A stretch of DNA of 64,000 bases from Phocaeicola faecalis (GTDB taxonomy: Bacteria > Bacteroidota > Bacteroidia > Bacteroidales > Bacteroidaceae). The translations under genes and the position numbers were made by a program. Below the pieces are notes generated by a model, which saw nothing but the letters and a program-made list of their open reading frames with translations, did no database searches and was not told the DNA's origin. Shown here in pieces: positions 15,377-25,219 of the stretch. Location of the stretch: NCBI RefSeq assembly GCF_021730445.1, contig NZ_JADNRM010000005.1:1-64000 (forward strand), read 5' to 3'. The first letter of the stretch is position 1. The number at the start of each line of letters is the position of its first letter.

Positions 15377-17473
15377 CTAAGATATTGCCGCCCAATTTAT
15401 ATTAGTTTTACGCAAGGCCTGAAGTTGCTGCCACAACACGGCATTCTCGGACCGGGTGCATGCCGGGTCTTCATCCACCACGCGGCTTGCTATTTCACGT
15501 ACATACTGAAGCAACTGTCCGTCGCGAGCTATATCTGCTATCTTCAAGTCAAAAGCCACACCGCTTTGCTGAGTTCCTTCCAAATCACCGGGACCACGAA
15601 GTTTCAAGTCTGCTTCGGCTATCTCAAAACCATCATTCGTCTGCACCATAATTTCCAAACGTTTTCGGGTTTCCTCGGTAAGCTTATAAGTGGTCACTAA
15701 AATACAATAAGACTGGTCGGCGCCACGGCCAACACGCCCTCGAAGCTGATGCAACTGAGAGAGTCCGAAACGTTCTGCATTTTCTATGACCATCACCGAG
15801 GCATTAGGAACGTTTACACCGACCTCAATCACAGTAGTAGCCACCATTATCTGCGTCTCTCCACAAACAAACCGTTGCATCTCGGCATCTTTCTCGGCAG
15901 GTTTCATTTTGCCATGTACTTTACTCACCCGGCAATCGGGAAACTCTGCACATATATGTTCATACCCCTCTTCCAAATTTTTAATATCCATCTTTTCACT
16001 TTCCTTTATCAAAGGATAAACAATGTATACCTGACGCCCTTCTTCTATCTGCTTACGGATAGAAGCGTAAAGGCTGGCACGACGATTGTCAAACTGATGG
16101 ACAGTTTGAATAGGTTTACGTCCGGGAGGAAGCTCGTCAATCACCGATACATCCAAGTCACCATAAAGTGTCATAGCCAATGTTCGCGGGATAGGAGTAG
16201 CTGTCATGACAAGCACATGAGGGGGACAAGTATTTTTCATCCACAGTTTGGCACGCTGAGCTACTCCAAAACGATGTTGCTCATCAATCACCACCATCCC
16301 CAAAGAAGAAAAGCCCACCGTGTCTTCGAGTACGGCATGTGTCCCAATCAAAATCTGAATATCTCCGGTAAGCAAATCCTTTAAAATCTTTTCGCGCTTC
16401 TTTCCTTTAACGGAGCCCATCAACAATTCCACCCGGACATTCATGCCGAATAGGAATTTCTGAATTGTCTCATAATGCTGTGCTGCAAGAATTTCAGTCG
16501 GTGCCATCATACAAGCCTGAAAACCATTGTCCAGTGCTATCAACATCGACATCAAGGCAACCAATGTTTTCCCGCTTCCCACATCACCCTGCAACAAGCG
16601 GTTCATTTGCCGCCCACTACCCATATCTTTCCTTATCTCCTTTATTACCCGTTTCTGTGCTCCGGTCAATTCAAAAGGAAGGTTTTGGGAATAGAAGGTA
16701 TTGAATATCTCCCCTACCTTATCAAAAGACAGACCGCGATATTTACGCTGTCGGTCTTTGCTGTAACGCAAAATATTGAGTTGCACATAGAATAGTTCTT
16801 CAAATTTAAGGCGGTATTGAGCCTTACGAAGCAGTTCCGGATTTTGAGGGAAATGAATATTATGCAGCGCATCATCCAAAGACATCAGGTGATGCTCTTC
16901 TATGATTTGCGGGCTCAATGTCTCCGCAAGGGGGTCCTGCAATAAAGCAAGAGCGTTTTTCATCAGCTTTTCCAACCCATGCGAATTGAGGAAACCGCGT
17001 TTCATCCTTTCGGTAGTATTATAATAAGGTTGCAAGCCCATCGTGGAAAGGGTAAGTTCGCCCGATAAGTCCATATCGGGATGGGCTACGTTGATACGGC
17101 CGTTGAATACAGTCGGCTTGCCGAAGATAATATACTCTGTTCGAGTTTTATAATGTTCCAGCAAATATTTGATTCCCTGAAACCAAACCAAGTCAATAAT
17201 CCCTGTCCCATCCGAGAAATGGCCGACAAGTCTGCGCTGTCTTCCTTCGCCAAAAGTCTCAAAACTGAGGATTTCACCTTTCAGTTGGATATAGGGCATA
17301 TTTCCGTCTATCTCATGGATATAGTAAAGACGACTGCGGTCTACATATTTATAAGGGAAGTAGTACAACAAGTCATGCAAGGAAAAGATATTCAGTTCCT
17401 TGTTCAGGATAGTTGCACGCTGAGGGCCTACTCCCTGCAAATACTTTATGTCACGAGTGGTAATATCAAACAT
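15377..17473 (-). CDS. recG: ATP-dependent DNA helicase RecG
   Basis: A 698-residue superfamily-2 helicase that reverses stalled replication forks and processes Holliday junctions. An N-terminal wedge/OB domain (residues 1-260, with helix-hairpin YLQGVGPQRATIL) is followed by the helicase core: Walker A LLQGDVGSGKT, motif II DEQHRFG, motif III TATPIPRTLA, and motif VI QLRGRVGRG. The length is normal. Its start is 1 bp from the stop of ispD, so the two are co-transcribed. Confidence 0.97.
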   Translation of the reverse strand: MFDITTRDIKYLQGVGPQRATILNKELNIFSLHDLLYYFPYKYVDRSRLYYIHEIDGNMPYIQLKGEILSFETFGEGRQRRLVGHFSDGTGIIDLVWFQGIKYLLEHYKTRTEYIIFGKPTVFNGRINVAHPDMDLSGELTLSTMGLQPYYNTTERMKRGFLNSHGLEKLMKNALALLQDPLAETLSPQIIEEHHLMSLDDALHNIHFPQNPELLRKAQYRLKFEELFYVQLNILRYSKDRQRKYRGLSFDKVGEIFNTFYSQNLPFELTGAQKRVIKEIRKDMGSGRQMNRLLQGDVGSGKTLVALMSMLIALDNGFQACMMAPTEILAAQHYETIQKFLFGMNVRVELLMGSVKGKKREKILKDLLTGDIQILIGTHAVLEDTVGFSSLGMVVIDEQHRFGVAQRAKLWMKNTCPPHVLVMTATPIPRTLAMTLYGDLDVSVIDELPPGRKPIQTVHQFDNRRASLYASIRKQIEEGRQVYIVYPLIKESEKMDIKNLEEGYEHICAEFPDCRVSKVHGKMKPAEKDAEMQRFVCGETQIMVATTVIEVGVNVPNASVMVIENAERFGLSQLHQLRGRVGRGADQSYCILVTTYKLTEETRKRLEIMVQTNDGFEIAEADLKLRGPGDLEGTQQSGVAFDLKIADIARDGQLLQYVREIASRVVDEDPACTRSENAVLWQQLQALRKTNINWAAIS

Positions 17474-17474
17474 A

Positions 17475-18134
17475 TCAGAGCAATATCTCTGCTACCTTTA
17501 AATCAAACGGGGTTGTTAACTTTATATTTTCTCTATTTCCTTCTACCAACCATACCTCTTTACCCATTGCTTCCACTACAGAAGCATCATCGGTAAAAGC
17601 ATCGGTATATTCTTGCCGATAAGCATCTTTCAACAATTGTACATCAAATACCTGTGGAGTCTGAACCAATTTATATTGATTGCGTGGGACGGTCTCGCTC
17701 CCCTTTTCCGTGAGATGCCGCACAGTCTCCACCACATCAATTACAGGAATAACAGCTTTTTTCTTTTGCGCTGTATTATAGCACCCGGCAATCACCTGTT
17801 GGGACACAAAAGGACGGACACCATCGTGAACGCCTACCAAGCCTTCCCCTTCTACGAGTGACAAACCATTCTTTACGGAATGAAAGCGGGTTTCTCCTCC
17901 ATCGGCAATATCATGAGGCAGCACAAAATGATATGTTGCACAAAGTTCCTTCCAGTAGGCCTGTTGTGCCAAGGGAAGAACCAATATAATATGTATAGAG
18001 GAATCGTAAGTATAAAAAGTCTCAATAGTACGCATCAACACAGGTTTCCCCCCTATTGGAAGAAACTGTTTAGGAATATCCCCTCCCATGCGCAAGCCTT
18101 TGCCGCCGGCCACTATGATGATGTGTTTCTTCAT
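17475..18134 (-). CDS. ispD: 2-C-methyl-D-erythritol 4-phosphate cytidylyltransferase
   Basis: A 219-residue enzyme of the non-mevalonate isoprenoid pathway, transferring CMP to methylerythritol phosphate. The nucleotide-binding loop [16 protein letters not shown] with its catalytic Arg and Lys is at residues 8-24, [11 protein letters not shown] carries the metal-binding Asp, and the C-terminus has [11 protein letters not shown] and [16 protein letters not shown]. It is the first gene of an ispD-recG unit; a gap of 98 bp separates it from the DJ-1-family gene upstream. Confidence 0.95.
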   Translation of the reverse strand: MKKHIIIVAGGKGLRMGGDIPKQFLPIGGKPVLMRTIETFYTYDSSIHIILVLPLAQQAYWKELCATYHFVLPHDIADGGETRFHSVKNGLSLVEGEGLVGVHDGVRPFVSQQVIAGCYNTAQKKKAVIPVIDVVETVRHLTEKGSETVPRNQYKLVQTPQVFDVQLLKDAYRQEYTDAFTDDASVVEAMGKEVWLVEGNRENIKLTTPFDLKVAEILL

Positions 18135-18232
18135 GTTGGTTTTATATTATAATAACCGAAGATGCGCCTAAAAGCCTGATAATCCACTTTCGACACATCT
18201 TCCTTTGATATTCATAAAATAGTCATCTATTG

Positions 18233-18784
18233 TTATTCAGCAATCATCATAGCCTGTTTCAGTTCCTTCACCTTAGCTGCACCGACATACTTTTCTGCGA
18301 TTGCAAATGAAAAGTCCATTGCAGCGCCGGGGCCCTTTCCTGTAATAAAGTTGCCGTCATTCTGTACCAGAGCGGCTGTATAGTCAGCACCGTCCAGATA
18401 TTTATCAAAACCCGGATAGCAAGTTGCCTTCTTTCCTTTCAACAAACCACGCTTTCCATATACCAACGGAGCGGCACAAATGGCAGACAACGGTTTACCG
18501 GCTTCTGCAAAGGCCATAATCAAATCACTCAATCCTTGGTGTGCATCCAGATTTGTCGCTCCGGGCAGACCGCCGGGCAATACAATCATTTCCGCATCCG
18601 CTTCTTTCACTTCTTCAAACACCATATCGGCTATAACCGGAACTCCGTGTGCACCATTTACGGTCAGCACACCGGTTACAGAGACCGTCTTCACAGGCAA
18701 ACCTGCACGTCTCAACACATCCACCGGGGTCAGCGCTTCCACTTCCTCGAAGCCTTCTGCCAAAAATACATAAATTGTTTTCAT
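18233..18784 (-). CDS. DJ-1/PfpI family protein
   Basis: A 183-residue Rossmann-like protein of the DJ-1/ThiJ group. It has the family blocks FLAEGFEEVEALTPVDVLRR at the N-terminus, VLPGGLPGATNL, the nucleophile elbow AICAAPLVYG with the conserved cysteine, and ITGKGPGAAMDFSFAI. Relatives are small-molecule deglycases, glyoxalase-like enzymes or chaperones; which applies cannot be read from sequence. Its start is 3 bp after the stop of the TonB gene, so it is the last member of the pdxJ-exbB-exbD-tonB operon. Confidence 0.9.
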   Translation of the reverse strand: MKTIYVFLAEGFEEVEALTPVDVLRRAGLPVKTVSVTGVLTVNGAHGVPVIADMVFEEVKEADAEMIVLPGGLPGATNLDAHQGLSDLIMAFAEAGKPLSAICAAPLVYGKRGLLKGKKATCYPGFDKYLDGADYTAALVQNDGNFITGKGPGAAMDFSFAIAEKYVGAAKVKELKQAMMIAE

Positions 18785-18787
18785 AAG

Positions 18788-19681
18788 CTACTTCAGTTTA
18801 AAGTAATATGTAATAGTACCTGTCTGGTTATTTACTCCGTCCACCTGGTTAAAGCGAGCTTTACGCGCCGCCTCTTCCGCAGCTTTCCGCAACGCAGCAT
18901 TTACCGTATTGGTACGTTTGTTGATACTTGTACTTATCACCTGTCCTGCCGGGTTCACGGTGATGGTCACCACCACACGGCCCTCATCCTGAACATTATA
19001 AACAGGCATCGGCAAACCGCCGCTACCCAAAGAACGTCCATTAAGGTCAAATGTTCCGTAACCGCCTGTACCTGTCGATTTTCCTTCAGCAGCATTACCT
19101 GTCGGGCTGCCTTCAAGTCCACTTCCTGTCGTGCCGGTCCCTTTGTTCCCCATCTGAGTACCTTTGCCAAATGCACCGGCTATCTTCTTTGCCGCTGCTT
19201 CCGCCGCTGCTTTTTCGGCTGCCGCTTTCTTTTCCGCAGCAGCTTTTTCGGCTTCAGCACGCTTCTCGGCTTCAGTCTTTTCCTTTGGCTTTACCGTATC
19301 TTTCTTGGGTACATCCTTTTTAGGGGTTTCCTTCTTGGGCTTTTCTTTTTTAGGAGTCTCTTTTTTAGGTTCCTTTTTGGGGACCGCCACTGTTTCCTCT
19401 TCCGTTTGAGTAATAATTTCCTCTTTTATTTCGACAGGAGGAACCACCTCCGGCTCCGGCACATCGGGGGCCGGTGCTTCGGGTTCATTCATTATATCGA
19501 CATCCGTCAGCGTATAAGGGTCGGCATTCCCTTGAGAGAGTTCCGTATTTCCCAGCATAACAGGGACACCTCCCTCTTCCTGCACCTGAGGGCGGCGAAT
19601 AGCAATCACCAGCAGCAGGATAAGGAGAAGGATATGCAGTACAGCCGTACCGACCAGTCCTGTTATCTTATTTTTCTTCAT
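18788..19681 (-). CDS. tonB: TonB-family energy transducer
   Basis: A 297-residue protein. A single N-terminal membrane helix (residues 7-27) is followed by an acidic Pro/Glu region, a Lys/Pro-rich stretch built on the repeat PKKETPKK (about residues 95-130), and an Ala/Lys/Glu helix (130-170) like that of TolA. A Gly-rich linker and a C-terminal TonB domain complete it (residues 205-297: GLPMPVYNVQDEGRVVVTITVNPAGQV). With the adjacent ExbD and ExbB it should transmit proton-motive force to outer-membrane SusC-type transporters or act as a Tol-like envelope system. Confidence 0.9.
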   Translation of the reverse strand: MKKNKITGLVGTAVLHILLLILLLVIAIRRPQVQEEGGVPVMLGNTELSQGNADPYTLTDVDIMNEPEAPAPDVPEPEVVPPVEIKEEIITQTEEETVAVPKKEPKKETPKKEKPKKETPKKDVPKKDTVKPKEKTEAEKRAEAEKAAAEKKAAAEKAAAEAAAKKIAGAFGKGTQMGNKGTGTTGSGLEGSPTGNAAEGKSTGTGGYGTFDLNGRSLGSGGLPMPVYNVQDEGRVVVTITVNPAGQVISTSINKRTNTVNAALRKAAEEAARKARFNQVDGVNNQTGTITYYFKLK

Positions 19682-19744
19682 GCTTATAATCTAATGGTTT
19701 CAGATTCTTCACTTCGTTCAGTGTAACAACAGTCAAGAATCAGC

Positions 19745-20164
19745 TTATCGTTTCTTCTCAGGCGGGCGTGTAGCCAGCACCATTTTGAAGTGATTTTCAT
19801 TAGCAATATTCAGTACCCTCACTATTTCACGATAAGGTACTGCCTCGTCAGCATAGAGCGCCACATACATATCGGGCTCTTTCTGAGCGCACTCTTGCAA
19901 AAAAGCCGGCAATTCCTCCAGTTCAATCGGCATTTCATCCTGATTGCCGAAAGCAGTATAGAAATTCAGGTTCTTATCAATGATTACCCGCGTGAGCGGC
20001 TTTGCCGAGGTTTGCTGCTTACCTTGCGGAAGCAACACCTTGATGGCATTAGGCGACACCATGGTGGAGGTAATCATAAAAAATATCAGCAACAGAAATA
20101 TGATGTCCGTCATAGACGCCATACTAAAGTTGGGTGATATTTTATGTCTTCTTTTCAGTGCCAT
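19745..20164 (-). CDS. exbD: ExbD/TolR biopolymer transport protein
   Basis: A 139-residue inner-membrane protein: a basic cytoplasmic start (ALKRRHKISPNFS), one membrane helix with the proton-conducting aspartate (MASMTDIIFLLLIFFMIT), and a periplasmic domain with the ExbD pattern LPQGKQQTSAKPLTRVIIDKN. It partners ExbB (6 bp upstream) and TonB (63 bp downstream). Only one exbD gene is present here; many Bacteroidetes TonB operons carry two. Confidence 0.93.
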   Translation of the reverse strand: MALKRRHKISPNFSMASMTDIIFLLLIFFMITSTMVSPNAIKVLLPQGKQQTSAKPLTRVIIDKNLNFYTAFGNQDEMPIELEELPAFLQECAQKEPDMYVALYADEAVPYREIVRVLNIANENHFKMVLATRPPEKKR

Positions 20165-20170
20165 ACGCTT

Positions 20171-20899
20171 TTACTTTTGAACAGGTTCGTTCAGCAAATC
20201 CATAAATGCCATAGTGCGTGCTTCCATCTGGCTCACCACCTTATCTACACGGGTCACCAGATAGTTATAGGCAAACATAGCTGCAATACCCACTATCAAA
20301 CCACCCACTGTAGTAATCATAGCCTCATAAATACCTCCCGAAAGCAACGTGATATCGATATTATTTCCTGCATTTGCCATTTCCCAGAAAGCCTGCACCA
20401 TACCGGTAACAGTCCCCAAGAAACCAATCATAGGTGCGCCACCGGAAATGGTTGCAACAATAGGCAATCCGTTTTCCAGTTTGGCAACTTCAATATTACC
20501 TGTATTCTCAATAGCAGCCTGCACGTCGGCTACAGGACGCCCCATACGGGTAATTCCCTTTTCAATCATACGCGCCGAAGGCGTATTGGTAATGCGGCAA
20601 TAGTTAATGGCCGACTTTATTTCGCCGGTGCGGATATAGTCACGGATACGCTCCATAAACATAGGGTCATCTTTGCCGGCTTTACGGATAACTGCCAGAC
20701 GTTCAAAGAAAATGTAGAAACACACCACAGACAGCACAGCCAAAACAGCCATAATCCATCCGCCTTTCAGCGCCATGTCCCAAAGGTTCATCTGCGCCTC
20801 TCCCGAAACGGGTGTCAAAACAGGATTACCCCCTGCCAGGGTATCCCCAATGGCTGTTTGTGCAGCCAGTAAAGTCAAGTTCATCATTAACGGAGACAA
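20171..20899 (-). CDS. exbB: ExbB/TolQ proton channel
   Basis: A 242-residue MotA/TolQ/ExbB-family protein with three membrane helices: residues about 43-65 ([19 protein letters not shown]), 145-170 ([23 protein letters not shown]) and 190-215 ([21 protein letters not shown]). The signature GFLGTVTGM is clear. It forms the pentameric channel around ExbD. The gene begins 13 bp inside the 3' end of pdxJ, which shows translational coupling between vitamin B6 synthesis and this transporter motor, an arrangement common in Bacteroides. Confidence 0.93.
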   Translation of the reverse strand: MSPLMMNLTLLAAQTAIGDTLAGGNPVLTPVSGEAQMNLWDMALKGGWIMAVLAVLSVVCFYIFFERLAVIRKAGKDDPMFMERIRDYIRTGEIKSAINYCRITNTPSARMIEKGITRMGRPVADVQAAIENTGNIEVAKLENGLPIVATISGGAPMIGFLGTVTGMVQAFWEMANAGNNIDITLLSGGIYEAMITTVGGLIVGIAAMFAYNYLVTRVDKVVSQMEARTMAFMDLLNEPVQK

Positions 20900-21600
20900 T
20901 TTTTGTATTCTTCAATTGTTTGTTTTAGCCCCAGATAAAGAGCATCACTTATCAAAGCATGACCGATGGAAACTTCGTCCAACCAAGGAATATTGTCATG
21001 CATATACTTCAAGTTTACCAAGCTCAAGTCATGTCCGGCATTCAAGCCCATGCCCAAACTGCGGGTTACTTTGGCAGCCTCCACAAAAGGAGCGACAGCC
21101 GCTTCGGGATTCTGAGGATAAAGAGTGGCATAAGGTTCGGTATAAAGCTCTACACGGTCGGCCCCGGCCTTAGCTGCATATTCTATCATTTCACGATTCG
21201 TATTCACAAAAATAGAAGTACGGATTCCTGCGTGGCCAAAGGTATCCATCAGTTCCGCCAAAAAAGAAAGATTCGTTTTGGTGTCCCATCCCGCATTGGA
21301 AGTAATCTGGTCGGGGGCATCCGGAACAAGAGTTACCTGATGCGGCTTTACCTTCAGCACCAAATCAATAAACTCGGGACTGGGATAGCCTTCTATATTA
21401 AACTCGGTGGTAAGTAAAGGACGCAGTGCATACACATCGCTACGACGGATATGGCGTTCATCGGGACGAGGATGAACGGTAATACCTTCAGCACCAAACG
21501 CCTCACAATCTAAAGCAACTTTTACCACGTCAGGGTTATTTCCCCCACGGGCATTACGCAAGGTAGCTACCTTGTTTATATTTACACTTAACTTTGTCAT
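20887..21600 (-). CDS. pdxJ: Pyridoxine 5'-phosphate synthase
   Basis: A 237-residue TIM-barrel enzyme that condenses 1-deoxyxylulose 5-phosphate with 3-amino-2-oxopropyl phosphate to form pyridoxine phosphate. Signature segments: [16 protein letters not shown] at the N-terminus, [37 protein letters not shown], and GLNAGHDL near the C-terminus. The length matches the family. It heads the operon with exbB, exbD, tonB and the DJ-1 gene and is divergent from nadK. Confidence 0.96.
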   Translation of the reverse strand: MTKLSVNINKVATLRNARGGNNPDVVKVALDCEAFGAEGITVHPRPDERHIRRSDVYALRPLLTTEFNIEGYPSPEFIDLVLKVKPHQVTLVPDAPDQITSNAGWDTKTNLSFLAELMDTFGHAGIRTSIFVNTNREMIEYAAKAGADRVELYTEPYATLYPQNPEAAVAPFVEAAKVTRSLGMGLNAGHDLSLVNLKYMHDNIPWLDEVSIGHALISDALYLGLKQTIEEYKNCLR

Positions 21601-21645
21601 CTTAGCAATATATTATTATCTTTGCAGTTCTGATGTGCAAAGTTA
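21593..21645 (+). promoter_or_regulatory. Divergent promoters nadK / pdxJ
   Basis: On the plus strand TTTG (21593-21596), a 20-bp gap and TATCTTTG (21617-21624) form a near-ideal Bacteroides promoter for nadK; its upstream box lies within the first codons of pdxJ. On the minus strand TAACTTTG (21645-21638) is a good -7 element for pdxJ, without a clear upstream box. The two promoters overlap and probably compete. Confidence 0.65.
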
Positions 21646-21703
21646 GCAGGTTTTATCTAAACCTAGTCCATTTTGACAAACAAAAGATTTATAAAATTAA
21701 CTA

Positions 21704-22591
21704 ATGAATATGCGTCCCATGAAATTCGCCATTTTTGGAAACACCTATCAGGCTAAGAAATCCACGCATGTAGAGCGTTTGCTTTCTATTCTGAACAGAC
21801 ACCACGCCGAAGTCTATATTTGTCGGGAGTTCTATCAATTTCTGACGAATGACTTGAAATTGCATATCCGTCAAGCCGGTATCTTCGACGAAAACGATTT
21901 TGAAGCCGACATGGTGCTAAGTATCGGTGGCGACGGTACTTTTCTGAAAGCGGCCAGCCGGGTGGGAGCGCGCAACATTCCCATATTAGGTATCAATACC
22001 GGACGGCTGGGCTTTTTAGCAGATGTCTCACCGGAAGAAATGGAAGACACTTTTGACGATATTTACAGCAACAATTACAGAATAGAAGACCGTAGTGTCT
22101 TACAAGTCTATTGTAAAGAACAGGAATTGAAAGGCTATCCTTTCGGACTGAATGAAATAGCTGTATTGAAACGCGACAGCTCATCCATGATTTCCATTCA
22201 TACGGCTATCAACGGTGCCTATCTTACCACTTATCAGGCGGATGGTCTTGTCATTGCCACCCCTACCGGTTCGACAGCATATTCACTAAGCATCGGCGGG
22301 CCGGTCATTGTCCCGCATAGCAATACAATCGCCATTACTCCGGTTGCGCCCCACAGTCTGAACGTACGCCCCATCGTAATAAACGACGACTGGGAAATAA
22401 CGCTGGATGTGGAAAGCCGCAGCCACAACTTTCTGATTGCCATCGACGGACGCAGCGAGACTTGCCGGGAAGGAAGCCGGCTGACTATCCGAAAGGCCGA
22501 CTATCAAATAAAGGTGGTGAAACGGCAGAATCATATCTTCTTTAATACCTTACGCAACAAAATGATGTGGGGAGCCGACGGAAGAGGATAG
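21704..22591 (+). CDS. nadK: NAD kinase
   Basis: A 295-residue enzyme making NADP from NAD and ATP. The conserved GGDGT motif is at about residues 74-78 ([12 protein letters not shown]), followed by [12 protein letters not shown], the NE of [12 protein letters not shown] and the [16 protein letters not shown] block. The frame has ATGs at codons 1 and 3 and a further one at codon 6; the first is used here. It is transcribed divergently from pdxJ. Downstream lies a decayed region with no partner gene. Confidence 0.96.
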   Translation: MNMRPMKFAIFGNTYQAKKSTHVERLLSILNRHHAEVYICREFYQFLTNDLKLHIRQAGIFDENDFEADMVLSIGGDGTFLKAASRVGARNIPILGINTGRLGFLADVSPEEMEDTFDDIYSNNYRIEDRSVLQVYCKEQELKGYPFGLNEIAVLKRDSSSMISIHTAINGAYLTTYQADGLVIATPTGSTAYSLSIGGPVIVPHSNTIAITPVAPHSLNVRPIVINDDWEITLDVESRSHNFLIAIDGRSETCREGSRLTIRKADYQIKVVKRQNHIFFNTLRNKMMWGADGRG

Positions 22592-23212
22592 CTTCCGCAC
22601 CGGTGTCTCATTAAATGGAGTTTATGACCAACAAGCAACTGGCATTGGAACTTTCGGGACGTACAAAGTAAATATCAAAAGATTATCATTCGATTATATA
22701 AGGAAGGGAAGTTCCTCTCTGAGCATATAACTAAAGGACTCGCACCAATCCGCCAGTATCGTAAGGTGATATTTCAGATTCCGCATTTCGGACACACCAC
22801 ATTTTTTTCTTCCGATTGGCCACAATCCCTTATCCACCCTGTGAATTTACATTTTCATGTCTCTTGCGTTCACGATAAACGCCCCACAACAGATATAGGG
22901 CAATCAAGGTATCCAATACATTATTCCATACATCCCTACCCAATTCTATCTTCAGGACAGGTTGGAACAAAAAAGCGATTAATTAAAAAATCCGGTAAAA
23001 CAGTCACTTGTATTAGAAAGATTATGTATATTTGTACAGTCGAGAGAATCGTTTCACTTAAATAATAAAACTTCATCACTATGGTAATACAAAATGATTA
23101 CCTGAGTAATGCATCTTCCTCACCGTAGTGAGACGTTCTTCCTGAAAGGAAGAGAACAGAAACTCTTCCGCACAATAACAAATGATATAACCGGGTAAAA
23201 CAAAAAGCACGA
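22592..23212. other. Decayed intergenic region with leader of the HU-like gene
   Basis: This 621-bp stretch holds a gene remnant on the minus strand (22830-22985) and, further on, TATATTTG at 23027-23034 as a likely -7 element for the next gene. The predicted leader contains two small hairpins, CTCAC-CGTA-GTGAG (about 23119) and TTCTTCC-TGAAA-GGAAGA (about 23135). The remainder shows no support for coding: the longest frame (22766-23065) starts with GTG and has no recognisable protein features. Confidence 0.5.
22830..22985 (-). pseudogene. Remnant of a small membrane protein, C-terminal end
   Basis: A minus-strand frame of about 50 codons without a usable start ends at 22830. It reads FQPVLKIELGRDVWNNVLD, then TLIALYLLWGVYRERKRHEN to a stop. 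The 'LGR-xx-W-N-x-x-D' motif plus a terminal hydrophobic helix resembles the end of small Bacteroidetes membrane proteins of the DUF6804 kind. The N-terminal half is gone, so this is probably a decayed gene. Confidence 0.35.
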
Positions 23213-23842
23213 ATGGCCATCAAATTTGAATTTTACGAGTCACCCAATACGATAGGTACGCACAAGAAGCAGTATCATGCCCGTGTGGTGAACAGAGAAC
23301 TAATCAGCACCGACTATCTGGCACGAGAGATACACCATGGCTCTACACTCACCGTGGCAGACATCAAGGCAACCATCATCTCGCTCAGCGAGAAATTGGC
23401 CGATCACCTGAAGGACGGTGCGCGGGTGCACATGGAGGGGATAGGCTATTTCCATGTATCCCTGAGCTGTTCTGAGACACAAAATCCCCAATCTACGCGA
23501 GCCTACGACGTGAAAATCAAGTCGGTGACATTCCGTGCGGACAAGGAACTGAAGAAACAGTTGGTGAACGTGAAGACGGAACGCTCAAAGTACAAGCCTC
23601 ATTCCATCCCGGTGACGGACGAGAAGATAGACAAAGGGCTGACGGAATATTTCCAGACGCACAGCGTACTGACCCGCAGAGAGTTCGAACAGCTGTTCAC
23701 GCTGACACGCGCCACGGCCGGACGTTATATTACCCGACTAGCGAAGGAGGGAAAACTGCTCAACATTTCTATTCCGCATAACCCTATTTATGAACCGATG
23801 CCGGGATTCTACGGAAAAGAGAAGCTACCCGAACTGAAATAG
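23213..23842 (+). CDS. HU-HIG family DNA-binding protein with winged-helix tail
   Basis: A 209-residue protein. Residues 1-125 match the HU-HIG type of IHF/HU fold found in Bacteroidetes (ARVVNRELISTDYLAREIHHG, VHMEGIGYFHVSL, KSVTFRADKELK). Residues 140-205 look like a winged helix (DKGLTEYFQTHSVLTRREF, FTLTRATAGRYITRLAKEG), not the Ig-like tail that other family members have. It should bind DNA, but whether it compacts DNA or acts as a regulator is unknown. The M64 peptidase gene starts 45 bp downstream in the same direction and may be co-transcribed. Confidence 0.8.
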   Translation: MAIKFEFYESPNTIGTHKKQYHARVVNRELISTDYLAREIHHGSTLTVADIKATIISLSEKLADHLKDGARVHMEGIGYFHVSLSCSETQNPQSTRAYDVKIKSVTFRADKELKKQLVNVKTERSKYKPHSIPVTDEKIDKGLTEYFQTHSVLTRREFEQLFTLTRATAGRYITRLAKEGKLLNISIPHNPIYEPMPGFYGKEKLPELK

Positions 23843-23887
23843 GCAACAGACAATGTCACATGACCAATAAAAACAAGAGATACAAGT

Positions 23888-25219
23888 ATGATAAGCAAAA
23901 TCTCAAGATTAACCTTCCTCCTCATTATTGGATTGACAGTTTTGTCATGCAGTAAGGAAGAATCTCCTCTGACACTTACAGTCGCGCCCCAATCACTGCT
24001 GTTCAAACCTGATGATACCAGCCACGAACTGACCATCACTTCAGATGCAAGCTGGGAAATCACAGAGAAGAGCTGGGCTGAATGGATAAGCATTTCACCT
24101 CTGTCGGGAAAAGGAAACGGAAGCATTCAAGTTATAGTGAACGACAATAACAAACGTAACAATTCATCTTTCACACTATCCATTAAGTATTCGGGACAAC
24201 AAGTATCCATTCCGATTACCGTTGAGACCAAGAACTATGGAAACGGAGGTTATACCGTATATCAGACCAGCAAAAAAGCCCATCCGATAAAACTGATAAT
24301 CACCGGAGACGGTTATCTTCCGTGCCATTTTAATCATGGAGGACTATTCGATCAAAACGCTGACGAAGCCATTGAAGCTTTATTCGCTGTTGAGCCTTAT
24401 AAAACATACAGAGAATATTTTTCAGTTTATAAGATAGCGGCTTTTTCAGAAGAAACCGGAATGAGCAGTGAAGTTGATAATATCCGGCGAAACACTGTAT
24501 TCTCTAGTACACTCACCGGTGGGACCGGTGTAGAATGCGATTATGACAAGGTGCTCTCTTATGCCCTTCTTCCTCCTGACATTACAGAGACAGACTTAAC
24601 AAACACATCAGTCTGTGTGATTATCAATGAAAACACTTATGCAGGCACTTGCTATACGATAAGCAATGGAATAAGCATTGCAATGATACCGGTCTCCCAT
24701 CCGGAAGATTCTTATTATACAATAGAATTTCCCAACATAGTCCGCCATGAATTCGGTGGCCACGGCTTTGGAAGACTTGCTGATGAATACATAGCTTATG
24801 ATACTACCATTCCTGATGAAGAGAAGGGCGATTTGCTGGCTTGGCAGGAGTATAATTACTTTTTAAATGTCTCGCCTTATGACACGAAAGAGGAAGTGCC
24901 TTGGAGCAGGTTTATCGGCAAGCCGGAGTATCCACAAGTCGGCATTTTCGAAGGAGGATATTACTATCCCCAAGGCATCACACGCTCGGAAGACATCAGT
25001 TGCATGGATGATAACAGACCGTACTTCAACACACAAAGCCGGTATCTGATAGTAGAAAGGATACTTCAGGCCACCGGAGAGGGACAACTGACTTATCAAA
25101 AGTTCTTTGATAAAGATGTGCAGAAAACACCACCGCCATTTGCACGGAGTTTAATCAGGCCAAAGAATTTCAAGCCATTGGCGCCTCCTATCCGTGTAAT
25201 GGACAAGTCACGTAAGTAG
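23888..25219 (+). CDS. M64 metallopeptidase lipoprotein with BACON domain
   Basis: A 443-residue lipoprotein. The lipobox is VLSC (Cys21). Residues 30-112 form a BACON domain, a carbohydrate- or surface-associated module (ITSDASWEIT, WISISPLSGKGNGSIQVIV). Residues 120-443 are an IgA-peptidase M64 domain with the zinc site HEFGGHGFGRLADEY starting at His287, matching the HExxH pattern and a third ligand in LADEY. M64 peptidases of gut Bacteroidetes are secreted, and some cut IgA; the substrate of this one is unknown. It ends 4 bp from the convergent sbcC gene, with a shared hairpin across both stops. Confidence 0.9.
   Translation: MISKISRLTFLLIIGLTVLSCSKEESPLTLTVAPQSLLFKPDDTSHELTITSDASWEITEKSWAEWISISPLSGKGNGSIQVIVNDNNKRNNSSFTLSIKYSGQQVSIPITVETKNYGNGGYTVYQTSKKAHPIKLIITGDGYLPCHFNHGGLFDQNADEAIEALFAVEPYKTYREYFSVYKIAAFSEETGMSSEVDNIRRNTVFSSTLTGGTGVECDYDKVLSYALLPPDITETDLTNTSVCVIINENTYAGTCYTISNGISIAMIPVSHPEDSYYTIEFPNIVRHEFGGHGFGRLADEYIAYDTTIPDEEKGDLLAWQEYNYFLNVSPYDTKEEVPWSRFIGKPEYPQVGIFEGGYYYPQGITRSEDISCMDDNRPYFNTQSRYLIVERILQATGEGQLTYQKFFDKDVQKTPPPFARSLIRPKNFKPLAPPIRVMDKSRK

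Noticed and set aside
18536..19726. A 396-codon plus-strand frame opposite the TonB and DJ-1 genes
   Set aside because: It is a shadow of the Lys/Ala-repeat-rich tonB and of the DJ-1 gene, both of which have clear family motifs.
22766..23065. A 99-codon frame in the nadK-HU gap
   Set aside because: GTG start, no protein-like features, and it overlaps a more convincing decayed frame on the other strand and a promoter element.
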